A stretch of 64,000 nucleotides of DNA from DATBVX01 sp035263105 (GCA_035263105.1 DATFRO010000042.1:1-64000); one strand, 5' to 3'. Counted from the first letter of the stretch, positions 25,085 to 34,302 are shown. A program made the numbers and translations. Notes: generated by a model from the letters alone, not told the origin.

Positions 25085-26365
25085 TTGAGCGACGCTCCGA
25101 CAAGCACTCTCATCACACTCCTCGTTGCCCTGCTGCTCCTGATCGCGTTCTTCGCCGGGACCGAGGTCGCCCTGCTCACCATCAACCGCTACCGGTTGCG
25201 CCACCGCGCCGCGAGCGGCGATCGCGCAGCGATCCTCACGGAAAAACTCATCAAGGAGCCCGATCGCTGGCTGGGTGTGAACCTGCTGTGGATCACCCTG
25301 ACCACGATGTTCGCGCCCACCGTGGGGACCTACATTGCGCATCGCTACGGCGGCGACGTGCTGGTGGCGATCGCCACAGCGTGCCTGGGCCTGTTCACCC
25401 TCGTGTTCTGCGAGCTCGCGCCGAAGATCTATGCCGCGGTACGTCCCGAGCGGTTGGCGCTGCCGGCGGTCTACGTCTACTGGCCGCTCCTTTACATCAG
25501 CCGGCCGTTCGTCTGGGCCGCCAATCACCTGGCGAACGGCTTCCTGAGAATCCTCGGCCTGTCGCAGAGCAAGGTTGCGGCGCATTCGCTCAGCGCTGAA
25601 GAACTGCGCACCGTGGTGGCCGAGGCCGGAGCACTGGTGCCGCAGCGCCACCAGCAGATGCTGCTCAGCATCCTCGATCTCGAGAAGGTCACGGTCGACG
25701 ACATCATGATCCCGCGCACCGAGGTGGTGGGGCTCGACATCAATGACGACTGGGACCAGATCCTCGCGCAACTGCGCCAGACGCAGCACACACGCATGCC
25801 GGTTTACGACGGCGAGCTCGACAACATCGTCGGCGTGCTGCACATGAAGCACGTGGCGCGCGAGCTCGCGCGCGGGCCGCTGGACCGCGATGCGCTGATC
25901 GACCTGGCCAGGGCGCGCGAAGCGTACTTCGTGCCCGAGGGCACTCCGCTCAACACACAGCTCCTCAACTTCCAGCGCCAGAAGCGGCGCCTCGCGCTGG
26001 TGGTGGACGAGTATGGCGACGTGCAAGGGCTCGTCACGCTCGAAGACATCCTGGAAGAGATCGTGGGGGAGTTCACCACCGATCCCGCCAACATGATGCA
26101 CAAGGACGTGCACGCCGAGCCCGATGGCAGCTACGTCGTCAATGCCACGGCGAGCGTGCGCGCGCTGAATCGCGCGATGCACTGGAACCTGCCCACCGAC
26201 GGCCCGAAGACGCTGAACGGCCTGATCGTCGAATACCTGGAGACGATCCCGGAGCCGGGCACGAGTCTCAAGATCCGCGACTACGCGGTCGAGGTTCTGC
26301 AGACGGGCGAGAACGCGGTGAAAACAGTACGCATCTCACCGCTCGCGAAACTCCCCGCCGCCTGA
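25085..26365 (+). CDS. CNNM/CorC-family (HlyC/CorC) membrane protein with CBS domains
   Basis: A protein of 426 residues: an N-terminal DUF21/CNNM membrane domain with several helices (about residues 5-135), a pair of CBS domains (VTVDDIMIPRTEVVGLDIN near residue 200 to LALVVDEYGDVQGLVTLED near 305) and a C-terminal CorC_HlyC domain. It resembles E. coli YfjD/YtfL, linked to Mg2+ or Co2+ efflux. The start is TTG at 25085, with GGAGG 13-15 bases upstream. In E. coli yfjD also lies close to ffh. Confidence 0.88.
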   Translation: MSDAPTSTLITLLVALLLLIAFFAGTEVALLTINRYRLRHRAASGDRAAILTEKLIKEPDRWLGVNLLWITLTTMFAPTVGTYIAHRYGGDVLVAIATACLGLFTLVFCELAPKIYAAVRPERLALPAVYVYWPLLYISRPFVWAANHLANGFLRILGLSQSKVAAHSLSAEELRTVVAEAGALVPQRHQQMLLSILDLEKVTVDDIMIPRTEVVGLDINDDWDQILAQLRQTQHTRMPVYDGELDNIVGVLHMKHVARELARGPLDRDALIDLARAREAYFVPEGTPLNTQLLNFQRQKRRLALVVDEYGDVQGLVTLEDILEEIVGEFTTDPANMMHKDVHAEPDGSYVVNATASVRALNRAMHWNLPTDGPKTLNGLIVEYLETIPEPGTSLKIRDYAVEVLQTGENAVKTVRISPLAKLPAA

Positions 26366-26381
26366 ATGCCGTTCGAAGCCT

Positions 26382-27737
26382 TCAGCGGAACAGGCGCGAG
26401 ACGGCTTCGCCGAGATTCTGCACGCCGATGACCTCGAGTCCCTCGATCGCCTGGCGCGGACGGTTCGCGGCAGGAACGATCGCGCGGCGAAAGCCGTGGC
26501 GCGCTGCTTCGCGCAACCGCTCTTCACCGTAGGGAATCGGCCGGATCTCGCCCGCGAGCCCGATCTCGCCGAAGGCGACGAGGTCGTGCGGCAGTGGCAC
26601 GTCCTTCAGGCTCGACACGGTCGCGAGCACCGCGGGAAGGTCCGCGGCGGTCTCGGCAATCCGCACCCCGCCGACCACGTTCGCAAACACGTCGTGAGCG
26701 TGCATGGCAATGCCCGCATGCCGATGCAGGACGGCGAGGAGCAGAGCGATGCGGTTGTGATCGAGGCCGACCGCGACGCGCCGCGGGTTGCTGAGCGCGG
26801 TGGCATCGACCAGCACCTGCACTTCCACGAGAAGCTGGCGCGTGCCTTCGCGCGTCACCGTGACGATGCTGCCCGAAGCCGGCTGCTCGTGGCGCGACAG
26901 GAAGATCGCGGACGGGTTGCGCACTTCCTTCAACCCGTTCTCCGCCATCACGAACACACCGATCTCGTTCGCGGCGCCGAAGCGATTCTTGACCGCGCGC
27001 ACCACGCGGTAGCGACTGCCGCTGTCACTCTCGAAATACAGCACGGTATCAACCATGTGCTCGAGCACCCGCGGTCCGGCGATGACGCCTTCCTTGGTGA
27101 CGTGGCCGATCAGCAGGACGGACGTGCCGGAGCTCTTGGCGTAGCCGAGCAGAGCCGCGGTCGATTCGCGCAGCTGCGAGACCGCACCCGGCGCCGAGTC
27201 GCTCGCCTCGGTCGCCATCGTTTGGATGGAGTCGACGATGAGCACCTGCGCGAGCGAGCGGCGGCTTTCTTCGATGATGTTCTCGACCGAGGTTTCCGCG
27301 AGGAGGCGCAGCTGCGGCGCGCTGAGACCGAGACGCTTTGCGCGCAGCCCGACCTGGTGGAGCGACTCTTCTCCGGTCGCGTAGAGAACCGGGCGTTCAG
27401 CGCCGCACGCGGCCGCCGCTTGCAGCAGCAAGGTGGACTTGCCGATGCCGGGATCGCCGCCGAGCAGCACCACCGAGCCCTTGATGAGGCCGCCCCCGAG
27501 TACGCGATCCAGTTCCTCGAGACCGGTTGAGAGACGCGAGTCCGCTTCAACCCCGGCGAGCGCATGCAGCTCCGCACCGGGTGCGCCCGTCTGTGCGGAG
27601 CGCCGTCGTCCATCACGCAAGGGTGCAGGCGCGGACTCGAGCGAGTTCCATTCACCACACGCGGTGCACTGCCCCTGCCACTTGGGGGCCGTGGCGCCGC
27701 AAGCTGTACAGACGAAGAGAGCGCGCGTTTTCGCCAA
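26382..27737 (-). CDS. radA: DNA repair protein RadA (Sms)
   Basis: A protein of about 451 residues with an N-terminal C4 zinc finger (CTACGATAPKWQGQCTAC), a RecA-like ATPase core (GGDPGIGKSTLL), the RadA-specific KNRFG motif (VKNRFGAANEIG) and a Lon-like C-terminal domain. It promotes branch migration of recombination intermediates. I placed the start at TTG 27737 (then AKTRALFVCTACG), which reproduces the family N-terminus; a longer frame reaches 27839 but adds atypical sequence. The start is not certain and no clear ribosome binding site was found. Confidence 0.93.
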   Translation of the reverse strand: MAKTRALFVCTACGATAPKWQGQCTACGEWNSLESAPAPLRDGRRRSAQTGAPGAELHALAGVEADSRLSTGLEELDRVLGGGLIKGSVVLLGGDPGIGKSTLLLQAAAACGAERPVLYATGEESLHQVGLRAKRLGLSAPQLRLLAETSVENIIEESRRSLAQVLIVDSIQTMATEASDSAPGAVSQLRESTAALLGYAKSSGTSVLLIGHVTKEGVIAGPRVLEHMVDTVLYFESDSGSRYRVVRAVKNRFGAANEIGVFVMAENGLKEVRNPSAIFLSRHEQPASGSIVTVTREGTRQLLVEVQVLVDATALSNPRRVAVGLDHNRIALLLAVLHRHAGIAMHAHDVFANVVGGVRIAETAADLPAVLATVSSLKDVPLPHDLVAFGEIGLAGEIRPIPYGEERLREAARHGFRRAIVPAANRPRQAIEGLEVIGVQNLGEAVSRLFR

Positions 27738-27858
27738 GAATACCGGGCCAGATCGAGCTGGGAAGGGCGTGAATCCTAGCACGTCCCGTCCTACAGGCCC
27801 GCGCCGCCAACCACGCGAATTGCGAAGAAATTCTCGCAACCCGGCGGCAGCGCTCGAC

Positions 27859-27864
27859 TATACT
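27859..27864 (+). promoter_or_regulatory. -10 box (TATACT) in the radA / kinase divergent region
   Basis: TATACT on the plus strand with no convincing -35. On the minus strand the overlapping bases (27857-27862) read TATAGT, so this short A/T island could serve both divergent transcripts. Confidence 0.4.
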
Positions 27865-28017
27865 TCCGCCGTTTCCAGGGCCAGGGGGTTTTTGGCCCGG
27901 ATCAATGTGTGACGGCATTCGATGTTTGCCGCCATGCGGCGTGCCCGACCGCACGGAACCGCGAGTGGCGCCCATGCGCGTGCAAGGCACGCGATAGGCT
28001 TGCTAGTCATTTGCTCG

Positions 28018-28944
28018 ATGCGACCACGGGACTCGGACAACTTGAACACCATCGCGCACCGACGGCCCACCGTCGTGCCCTCAAAACACCGTCCGACGAC
28101 GGTTCCCACGCAGCTGGGCCGCTACTCGATCGAGCGCGAGATCGGGCGCGGTGCGATGGCCGTCGTCTACCTGGGTCGGGACCCGCAGATCAATCGGGTG
28201 GTGGCGATCAAGGCGCTGCCGCTGGCGCGCGAGTTCAGCGACGAAGAGCTGGGCGAGGCGCGGCGGCGCTTCTTCCGCGAGGCGGAGAGCGCCGGGCGGC
28301 TCAACCATCCCGGCATCGTGACGGTGTACGACGCGGGTGAGGACCAGGGTCTCGCCTACATCGCGATGGAATATCTCACCGGCCACCCGCTCAGCGAGTT
28401 CACCGATTCAAATTCCCTGCTGGCGCCCTCGGTGGTCGCCGACCTGATCGCACGCGTCGCCGAAGCGCTCGCGCATGCGCACCGGCTCAACGTGGTCCAT
28501 CGCGATATCAAACCCGCTAATATTGTTTACGACGGCGAAACCGACGGGCTCAAGATCACTGATTTTGGCATCGCGCGACTCACCGACAGCGGCACGACCA
28601 AGACGGGCATCGTGCTCGGCACGCCGTCCTTCATGTCCCCGGAGCAGCTCGAGGGTCGCAGCGTCGGCGGCGCGTCGGACCTGTTCTCGCTCGGCGTCTG
28701 CCTGTATCAACTGTTGTGCGGCCAGTTGCCGTTTCGCGCCGATTCGATGACCGGCCTCATGTTCAAGATCGCCAACGAGCCGGCGCCGCCGCTGCGCTCG
28801 GTGCGACCCGACCTGCCCGGACTGCTGGAAGCGATTCTCAACCGCGCGATGCAGAAGCGCACCGACGAGCGCTTCCAGAGCGGCACGGAGATGGCGGCGG
28901 CGCTGCGCAACTGCAGTCGACTCCTGCAGGCGCAGGGCCTGTAA
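28018..28944 (+). CDS. Hanks-type serine/threonine protein kinase
   Basis: A protein of about 308 residues with a complete kinase domain: glycine loop IGRGAMAVVYLG (42-53), catalytic Lys65 in VVAIKAL, HRD at 151-153 (VVHRDIKPANIV), DFG at 172-174 and an activation loop with Thr183, Thr184 and Thr186. No membrane helix or PASTA domain follows, so it is cytoplasmic. I prefer the ATG at 28018; an ATG at 27922 would add 32 residues that read like non-coding DNA. It is followed after 10 bases by a PP2C phosphatase and then an FHA protein, which form a phospho-threonine signalling cassette. The substrate is not known. Confidence 0.93.
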   Translation: MRPRDSDNLNTIAHRRPTVVPSKHRPTTVPTQLGRYSIEREIGRGAMAVVYLGRDPQINRVVAIKALPLAREFSDEELGEARRRFFREAESAGRLNHPGIVTVYDAGEDQGLAYIAMEYLTGHPLSEFTDSNSLLAPSVVADLIARVAEALAHAHRLNVVHRDIKPANIVYDGETDGLKITDFGIARLTDSGTTKTGIVLGTPSFMSPEQLEGRSVGGASDLFSLGVCLYQLLCGQLPFRADSMTGLMFKIANEPAPPLRSVRPDLPGLLEAILNRAMQKRTDERFQSGTEMAAALRNCSRLLQAQGL

Positions 28945-28954
28945 CCACGCGGGC

Positions 28955-29782
28955 ATGGCTAACTTGAAAGGCAAACTGCGCAGCGTGGCGATGAGCGACA
29001 CCGGCAGGGTGCGCGAGCACAACGAGGACACCATCGCCATGGACGCCGACATCGGCCTGTTCGTGCTGGCCGATGGCATGGGCGGTTACAACGCCGGCGA
29101 GGTCGCGAGCGGCATCGCGGTCAAGACGATCGTCAACCTGGTGCGCGAGGCGGTCGCACGCGAGGATCTCGAGGGCACGGACAAGGAAACCGGTCTGGTG
29201 CGCCCGAGCATCATCCTGCGCGATGCGATCTATCGCGCCAACAAGATCATCCACCAGACTTCGAAAACGCAACCGCAGTGCGAAGGCATGGGCACTACGG
29301 TGGTCGCCTGTCTCTTCTACGACAACCGCGTGTCCGTGGCGCACGTCGGTGACTCGCGCCTCTATCGGTTGCGTAACGATCGCTTCGAACAGATCACGAT
29401 GGATCACTCGCTCCTGCAGGAGCTCGTCGATCGCGGTTTCTATTCACAGGAAGAAGCGCAGCGCGCGACCAACAAGAATTACGTGACGCGCGCACTCGGC
29501 GTCGAGCCCAACGTGGAAGTCGAGATCAATGAGCATCCCGTCAACCGGGGCGACTACTACGTGCTGTGCTCCGATGGGCTGTCGGACATGGTGGAAGACG
29601 ATGATATTCATTTAACTATCAATACTTTTAATGCTAATCTTGATAATGTTGCTAAGCAGCTGACGCAGCTGGCGAACGACAACGGTGGGCGCGACAACGT
29701 GTCTGTGGTCATGGCCCATGTACTAGACTCGTTCCCCGCGCGCCGGCGCATGCTCGATAAGATCCTGGGATGGTTCGGCTGA
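28955..29782 (+). CDS. PP2C-family Ser/Thr protein phosphatase (Stp/PppA-like)
   Basis: A protein of 275 residues with the PP2C metal-binding motifs in order: GRVREHNEDT near residue 17, LADGMGGYNAGE near 37, HVGDSRLYRLR near 130, VLCSDGLSD near 201 and GGRDNVSVVMAH near 249. It should reverse phosphorylation by the kinase upstream. It is soluble. Codons at about 29600-29657 (encoding IHLTINTFNANLDNVAK) are strikingly A/T-rich, including TTA, unlike the rest of the gene. Confidence 0.93.
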   Translation: MANLKGKLRSVAMSDTGRVREHNEDTIAMDADIGLFVLADGMGGYNAGEVASGIAVKTIVNLVREAVAREDLEGTDKETGLVRPSIILRDAIYRANKIIHQTSKTQPQCEGMGTTVVACLFYDNRVSVAHVGDSRLYRLRNDRFEQITMDHSLLQELVDRGFYSQEEAQRATNKNYVTRALGVEPNVEVEINEHPVNRGDYYVLCSDGLSDMVEDDDIHLTINTFNANLDNVAKQLTQLANDNGGRDNVSVVMAHVLDSFPARRRMLDKILGWFG

Positions 29783-29798
29783 CGGACGAGGCAAACGC

Positions 29799-30515
29799 AT
29801 GGCAAGGCTAGTGCTGAGCCTGGACGGTCAAGTCCTGGCGGAATACAACATGAACAAGGAGCGCTACACGATCGGCCGCCTGCCGGACAACGACATTCGC
29901 ATCGACAACCCCGCGGTCAGCGGCCATCACTCGCTGATCATCAACATCCTCAACGACTCGTTCCTCGAGGACCTGAACAGCACCAACGGCACCTACGTCA
30001 ACGGCAAGCTCATCAAGAAGCATGCCCTGCAGCATGGTGACGTGATCACGGTCGGCCACCACCAGCTGCGCTTCGTCGACCAGCAGGAGACCGACGCCGA
30101 GCAGGACGAATTCGAAAAGACGATGGTGATCCAGCCGAGCTCGCAGGGCGAGGATAAGCTGCGCAAGATCGCAGCGTCTGTCGACCAGGCGGCCGCCAAG
30201 GCTGCGCCCGCACCGCGGCCGAGTGGCGATCAGCCGGTCGCGCTGCCGAAGGCGAAGTTGCAAGTGTTGAGCGGCGCGTTCGCGGGACGTGAGCTCGAGC
30301 TGACCAAAGCGCTCACCACTCTTGGCCGGCCCGGTGTCCAGGTCGCGGCGATCACGCGGCGCGCGGAAGGCTACTTCATCGTGCACGTCGACAGCGGCAA
30401 GGAAGGCGATTTCCCGCTGGTCAACGGCGCCGCCATCGGCCCACAAGCGCGACGGCTCCGTGACAACGATGTGATCCAGCTCGCGGGCGTGAAGATGGGA
30501 TTCTTCGAGAGCTGA
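29799..30515 (+). CDS. FHA-domain phosphopeptide-binding protein with two FHA-like domains
   Basis: A protein of 238 residues. The first FHA domain has the canonical Gly26-Arg27, Ser41-x-x-His44 and NSTNGTYVNG (60-69) motifs, so it should bind phospho-threonine. The second, about residues 155-238, keeps LGRPG but lacks the Ser-x-x-His motif, so it is probably structural. The linker carries EKTMV with Thr108, a likely phosphorylation site for the neighbouring kinase, comparable in position logic to GarA-type proteins. It is 16 bases after the phosphatase gene. No membrane segment or enzymatic domain is present; it is probably the reader of this cassette. Confidence 0.9.
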   Translation: MARLVLSLDGQVLAEYNMNKERYTIGRLPDNDIRIDNPAVSGHHSLIINILNDSFLEDLNSTNGTYVNGKLIKKHALQHGDVITVGHHQLRFVDQQETDAEQDEFEKTMVIQPSSQGEDKLRKIAASVDQAAAKAAPAPRPSGDQPVALPKAKLQVLSGAFAGRELELTKALTTLGRPGVQVAAITRRAEGYFIVHVDSGKEGDFPLVNGAAIGPQARRLRDNDVIQLAGVKMGFFES

Positions 30516-30548
30516 TCTCGAAAGCCCGTCACTGACCCAGGGAGCCGG

Positions 30549-31625
30549 TCACTTCAGCTCCAGCGCCACGCGTTGGCTGACTCCACACAGCAACTCGTAT
30601 GGCACCGTTTCCGCAAGCGGTGCCACGAGTTCTGCCGGCAACCCCTCGCCCCACAAGGTCACCGGATCACCCACCTGCACCGCGGGAAGATCGGTGACGT
30701 CGATCCCGACCATGTCCATGGCAACCCGCCCGGCGAGCGGCGCGCGCCCACCATTGACGAGCACCGGCGCGCCGTTCGCCATGTGCCGCGGATAACCATC
30801 GCCGTAGCCGACCGCAGCGATCGCGAGCGTGGTCGCGCGTTGCGCGACCCAGGTGCCGCCGTAGCCGACGCGCTCCCCCTTGAGCACACGACGCACTGAA
30901 ATCACTGTGCTGTAAAGAGTCATCGCCGGTGCGAGGCCGAAATCGGCAGCGCTGCGATTCGCGACCGGAGACACACCGTAGAGCATCAGGCCGGGCCTGA
31001 CCCAGTCACCATGGCTCGCGGGCCAGTTCAGGATGGCGGCCGAGTTGGCAAGACTCTTCTCGGCCGAGAGACCCGAAACCGTGCGTTCGAACAGCTGGAT
31101 CTGTGTGCTGGTCGTGGGATCGTCGGCAATGTCCGCGTTCGCCAGGTGCGTGAGCAGACGCAGGCGCGGTTGCACGGAGGGACAGGACTTGAGCGCAGCG
31201 TAGGCCGCGGGAAAATCCTCGACACGAAACCCGAGGCGGTTCATGCCGGTATCGACCTTGAGCCAGACGCTGAAGCGGTGCGCGTCCGTCGCGTTCGCGA
31301 GCAGGCGCAGCTGCTCGGGACTGTGCACCACCAGCTCGAAATCGTGGTGCGCGGCCTCGCGCAACTGCGCAGCGTCGAACACGCCTTCGAGCAGGACGAT
31401 CGGCGTGCGCACGGCTGCGGCCCGCAGCGTGATGCCCTCCTCCAGCCGCGCGACGGCGAGCGCGTCCGCCTCGGCGAGCGACAGCGCCGCGGGCACCAGC
31501 CCGTGACCGTAGGCATTGGCCTTGACGACGGCGAGCACGCGCGCAATGGGCGCGTGGCGGCGGACCACGGCGAGATTGGATCGCAGCGCGCGGGTGTCGA
31601 TCACCGCGCGCACCAGCCTCGTCAC
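30549..31625 (-). CDS. alr: alanine racemase
   Basis: A PLP enzyme of 358 residues making D-alanine for peptidoglycan. PLP-lysine is Lys35 in AVVKANAYGHG; the second catalytic residue is the Tyr in ERVGYGGTWVA. It overlaps the dnaB stop by 4 bases, so translation may be coupled. dnaB-alr is the conserved gammaproteobacterial pair. Its stop is near the convergent FHA gene end. Confidence 0.97.
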   Translation of the reverse strand: MTRLVRAVIDTRALRSNLAVVRRHAPIARVLAVVKANAYGHGLVPAALSLAEADALAVARLEEGITLRAAAVRTPIVLLEGVFDAAQLREAAHHDFELVVHSPEQLRLLANATDAHRFSVWLKVDTGMNRLGFRVEDFPAAYAALKSCPSVQPRLRLLTHLANADIADDPTTSTQIQLFERTVSGLSAEKSLANSAAILNWPASHGDWVRPGLMLYGVSPVANRSAADFGLAPAMTLYSTVISVRRVLKGERVGYGGTWVAQRATTLAIAAVGYGDGYPRHMANGAPVLVNGGRAPLAGRVAMDMVGIDVTDLPAVQVGDPVTLWGEGLPAELVAPLAETVPYELLCGVSQRVALELK

Positions 31626-33016
31626 CTGCCGATTCCTTCGCCGTAGGACTCGGGGGCGTAGCTGTCGAAGCGCGTGTACGCGCCCCGGAAGGTGAGCTTG
31701 ATGTCGCCGGTGGGACCGTTACGCTGTTTCGCGATGATGATGTCGGCGATGCCCTTGTTCGGTGTCGCGGGCTCGTACACTTCTTCGCGATAGATCAGCA
31801 GGATCACGTCGCTGTCCTGCTCGATCGCGCCTGACTCGCGCAGGTCCGACATGACTGGTCTTTTTTCCACGCGCTGCTCGACGCTGCGATTGAGCTGCGA
31901 CAGCGCCACCACCGGCACGTTGAGCTCGCGCGCCAGCGCCTTGAGGCCGCGCGAGATCTCGGAGATCTCCGTGGCGCGATTCTCCTTGGTGCCCGGCACC
32001 TGCATGAGCTGCAGGTAGTCGACCACGATGAGGCCGAGGTTGTGCTCGCGCTTGAGTCTGCGCGCGCGGGCGCGCAACTCGGTCGGCGTGAGCGACGGCG
32101 TCTCGTCGATGAAGATCGGTGCCTGCGAGAGCTGGGTCATGGCGGTGTCGATGCGCGGCCAGTCCTCTTCCGCGAGCCGCCCGGTGCGCAGGCTCGACTG
32201 GTCGATGCGCCCGAGCGAGGAAATCATGCGCAGCGTCACCTGCTCGGCCGACATTTCCATGCTGAAGATCGCCGAGGCAATCTTGTGACCGAGCGCGGCG
32301 TTCTCCGCGATGTTGACCGCGAGCGTCGTCTTGCCCATCGAGGGCCGGCCCGCGATCACGACCAGGTCACCGCGCTGCAAACCGCCGGTCATCTGGTCGA
32401 GCGCGTTGTAGCCCGAGGGCACGCCGCGCAGCTCATTCGGATTGCGGTACAGGTGATCGATCCGGTCGACCACGGTCGACAGGATGTTGCTCACCTTCAC
32501 CAGGCCGCTGCGCCCGCGCGAGCCCGCCTCGGCGATCTCGAACACGCGCCGCTCGGCCTCGTCCACCAGGTCACGTGCGTTGCGTCCGTCGGTATTGAAG
32601 GCGCCCGCGGCAATACTGGTGCCGACATCGATCATGCGCCTGAGGAGCGCGCGCTCGCGCACGATCTCGGCGTAGGCGCGGATGTTGGCGGCGCTCGGCG
32701 TGTCGCGTGCCAGCGTGCCGAGGTAGGCCAGGCCGCCCGCGTCTTCGATCTGCGCGTGCCGCTCGAGATACTCGGACAGCGTCACCACGTCGATCGGCTG
32801 GTTGTTGGCGGCGATCGACGCGGCCGCATCGAAGATCAGCCGATGATCGGGGCGATAGAAATCCGCGGACGTCAGGACATCGGCGATCGTGTCCCAGGCG
32901 GAGGCTTCGAGCATGAGCCCGCCGAGCACGGCCTGCTCGGCTTCGATGGAGTGCGGCGGGATGCGCAGCGAGTCGGTGATCACTGCGGGTCCCGTCTGGG
33001 GCTTGGTCACGGCCAT
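31622..33016 (-). CDS. dnaB: replicative DNA helicase DnaB
   Basis: A protein of 464 residues with the N-terminal DnaG-interacting helical domain (PPHSIEAEQAVLGGLML) and a RecA-like helicase domain (Walker A IAGRPSMGKTT, LIVVDYLQLM, QLNRSVEQR). It forms the hexameric ring that unwinds the replication fork. No intein is present in the usual P-loop insertion site. It lies 64 bases downstream of rplI. Confidence 0.97.
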   Translation of the reverse strand: MAVTKPQTGPAVITDSLRIPPHSIEAEQAVLGGLMLEASAWDTIADVLTSADFYRPDHRLIFDAAASIAANNQPIDVVTLSEYLERHAQIEDAGGLAYLGTLARDTPSAANIRAYAEIVRERALLRRMIDVGTSIAAGAFNTDGRNARDLVDEAERRVFEIAEAGSRGRSGLVKVSNILSTVVDRIDHLYRNPNELRGVPSGYNALDQMTGGLQRGDLVVIAGRPSMGKTTLAVNIAENAALGHKIASAIFSMEMSAEQVTLRMISSLGRIDQSSLRTGRLAEEDWPRIDTAMTQLSQAPIFIDETPSLTPTELRARARRLKREHNLGLIVVDYLQLMQVPGTKENRATEISEISRGLKALARELNVPVVALSQLNRSVEQRVEKRPVMSDLRESGAIEQDSDVILLIYREEVYEPATPNKGIADIIIAKQRNGPTGDIKLTFRGAYTRFDSYAPESYGEGIGR

Positions 33017-33080
33017 GAGAGGCGTGCCCTTGATTAGGGGTTAGGGCAACTCTACTCGGGTTTCCCTTACAGCCCTGAGC

Positions 33081-33530
33081 TTATTCTTCGGCGACGATCG
33101 TGACCGGGACAGAAACGTTCACGTCGGTGTGCAAATGCAGGAGCACGACGTGCTCGCCCACCACGCGAATCGGGCCGCTTGGCAGGCGCACTTCGCTGCG
33201 CTCCACCTCGTGCCCGGCGGCCGTGGCAGCCTCGGCGATGTCCGCGGTTCCCACCGAACCGAAGAGCTTGCCTTCGCTGCCCGCCTTGGCGGTGATGCGC
33301 AGCTTGAAGTCCTGCATGCCGGCGGCACGCTGCTGAGCGGCATAGAGCTCTTCCTGTGCCTTGCGCTCGAGCTCGGCGCGGCGCGCTTCGAAACGCGCGA
33401 CGTTCTCGGCCGTCGCCATCGTGGCCTTGCCCTGCGGCAGCAGGAAATTACGTGCGTAGCCCGGCTTCACCTTGACGCGGTCGCCGATGGTGCCGAGGTT
33501 CGCGACTTTCTCGAGGAGTATGACTTCCAT
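33081..33530 (-). CDS. rplI: 50S ribosomal protein L9
   Basis: A protein of 149 residues with the L9 N-domain (MEVILLEKVANLGTIGDRV, GYARNFLLPQGKA), a long connecting helix and a C-terminal globular domain. Its usual length is 148-150. It follows rpsR after 12 bases. Confidence 0.97.
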   Translation of the reverse strand: MEVILLEKVANLGTIGDRVKVKPGYARNFLLPQGKATMATAENVARFEARRAELERKAQEELYAAQQRAAGMQDFKLRITAKAGSEGKLFGSVGTADIAEAATAAGHEVERSEVRLPSGPIRVVGEHVVLLHLHTDVNVSVPVTIVAEE

Positions 33531-33542
33531 CGCTCAAGGACC

Positions 33543-33767
33543 TCAGTGCTGATCGGTGTACGGGAGCAGGGCCAGGTAGCGCGCGCGCTTCACCGCGAGC
33601 GCGAGCTGGCGCTGGTAGTGCGACTTGGTGCCCGTGATGCGGCTCGGCACGATCTTGCCGGTCTCGGTCACGTAGCTCTTGAGCGTCGCCAGGTCCTTGT
33701 AGTCGATGCGCTTCACGCCCTCGGCGGTGAAGCGGCAGAACTTCTTGCGGCGGAAAAATCTTGACAT
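33543..33767 (-). CDS. rpsR: 30S ribosomal protein S18
   Basis: A protein of 74 residues (MSRFFRRKKFCRFTAEGVK, KIVPSRITGTKSHYQRQLA). It binds the 30S platform as a heterodimer with S6, encoded just upstream at 33788. The priB gene that separates rpsF from rpsR in E. coli is absent here. Confidence 0.97.
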   Translation of the reverse strand: MSRFFRRKKFCRFTAEGVKRIDYKDLATLKSYVTETGKIVPSRITGTKSHYQRQLALAVKRARYLALLPYTDQH

Positions 33768-33787
33768 GGTGAGTCCCCAGATTCGTG

Positions 33788-34207
33788 TCAGCGAGCCGCA
33801 TCGCGCGGCAGGTCATCGTCGTCGTCGCGGTCGCGGTCGCCGCCCAGCGGGCCTTCATCGCGTCCGCCGCGACCACCCTCCGATTCCTCGGCGGAGCGCG
33901 CCATCGGCGAAGGCTCGGTGACCGCGCTGTCTTCCTTGATCACGAGGTGACGCAGGACCGCATCGCTGAAACGGAACGCGCCGGTCAGTTCATCGAGCGT
34001 CTTCTGATCGCACTCGATGTTCATCAGGACGTAGTGCGCCTTGTGAACCTTGGCGATCGGGAACGCGAGCTGACGGCGGCCCCAGTCTTCGAGTCGGTGA
34101 ATGGTGCCGCTACCGTTGGCGATCATGCCCTTGTAGCGCTCGAGCATGGCGGGGACCTGCTCGCTCTGGTCAGGGTGGACCAGGAACACGATTTCGTAGT
34201 GCCGCAT
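33788..34207 (-). CDS. rpsF: 30S ribosomal protein S6
   Basis: A protein of 139 residues starting MRHYEIVFLVHPDQSEQVP, with family segments IHRLEDWGRRQLAFPI and KAHYVLMNIECD. The C-terminal tail is acidic and charged (DRDRDDDDDLPRDAAR), as in gammaproteobacterial S6, which receives added glutamates in E. coli. AAGGAGAAGAC precedes the ATG. A 335-residue longer frame seen here is rejected because it overlaps the promoter and the rlmB gene. Confidence 0.97.
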   Translation of the reverse strand: MRHYEIVFLVHPDQSEQVPAMLERYKGMIANGSGTIHRLEDWGRRQLAFPIAKVHKAHYVLMNIECDQKTLDELTGAFRFSDAVLRHLVIKEDSAVTEPSPMARSAEESEGGRGGRDEGPLGGDRDRDDDDDLPRDAAR

Positions 34208-34302
34208 GTCTTCTCCTTGTGGATATGCCGCCCGGGATGCGAAAGCCCTGGTGCGGCAAGGAGTTACTGATCGACCGGGCCAGTCCCGGACGAAGGGCGC
34301 GA

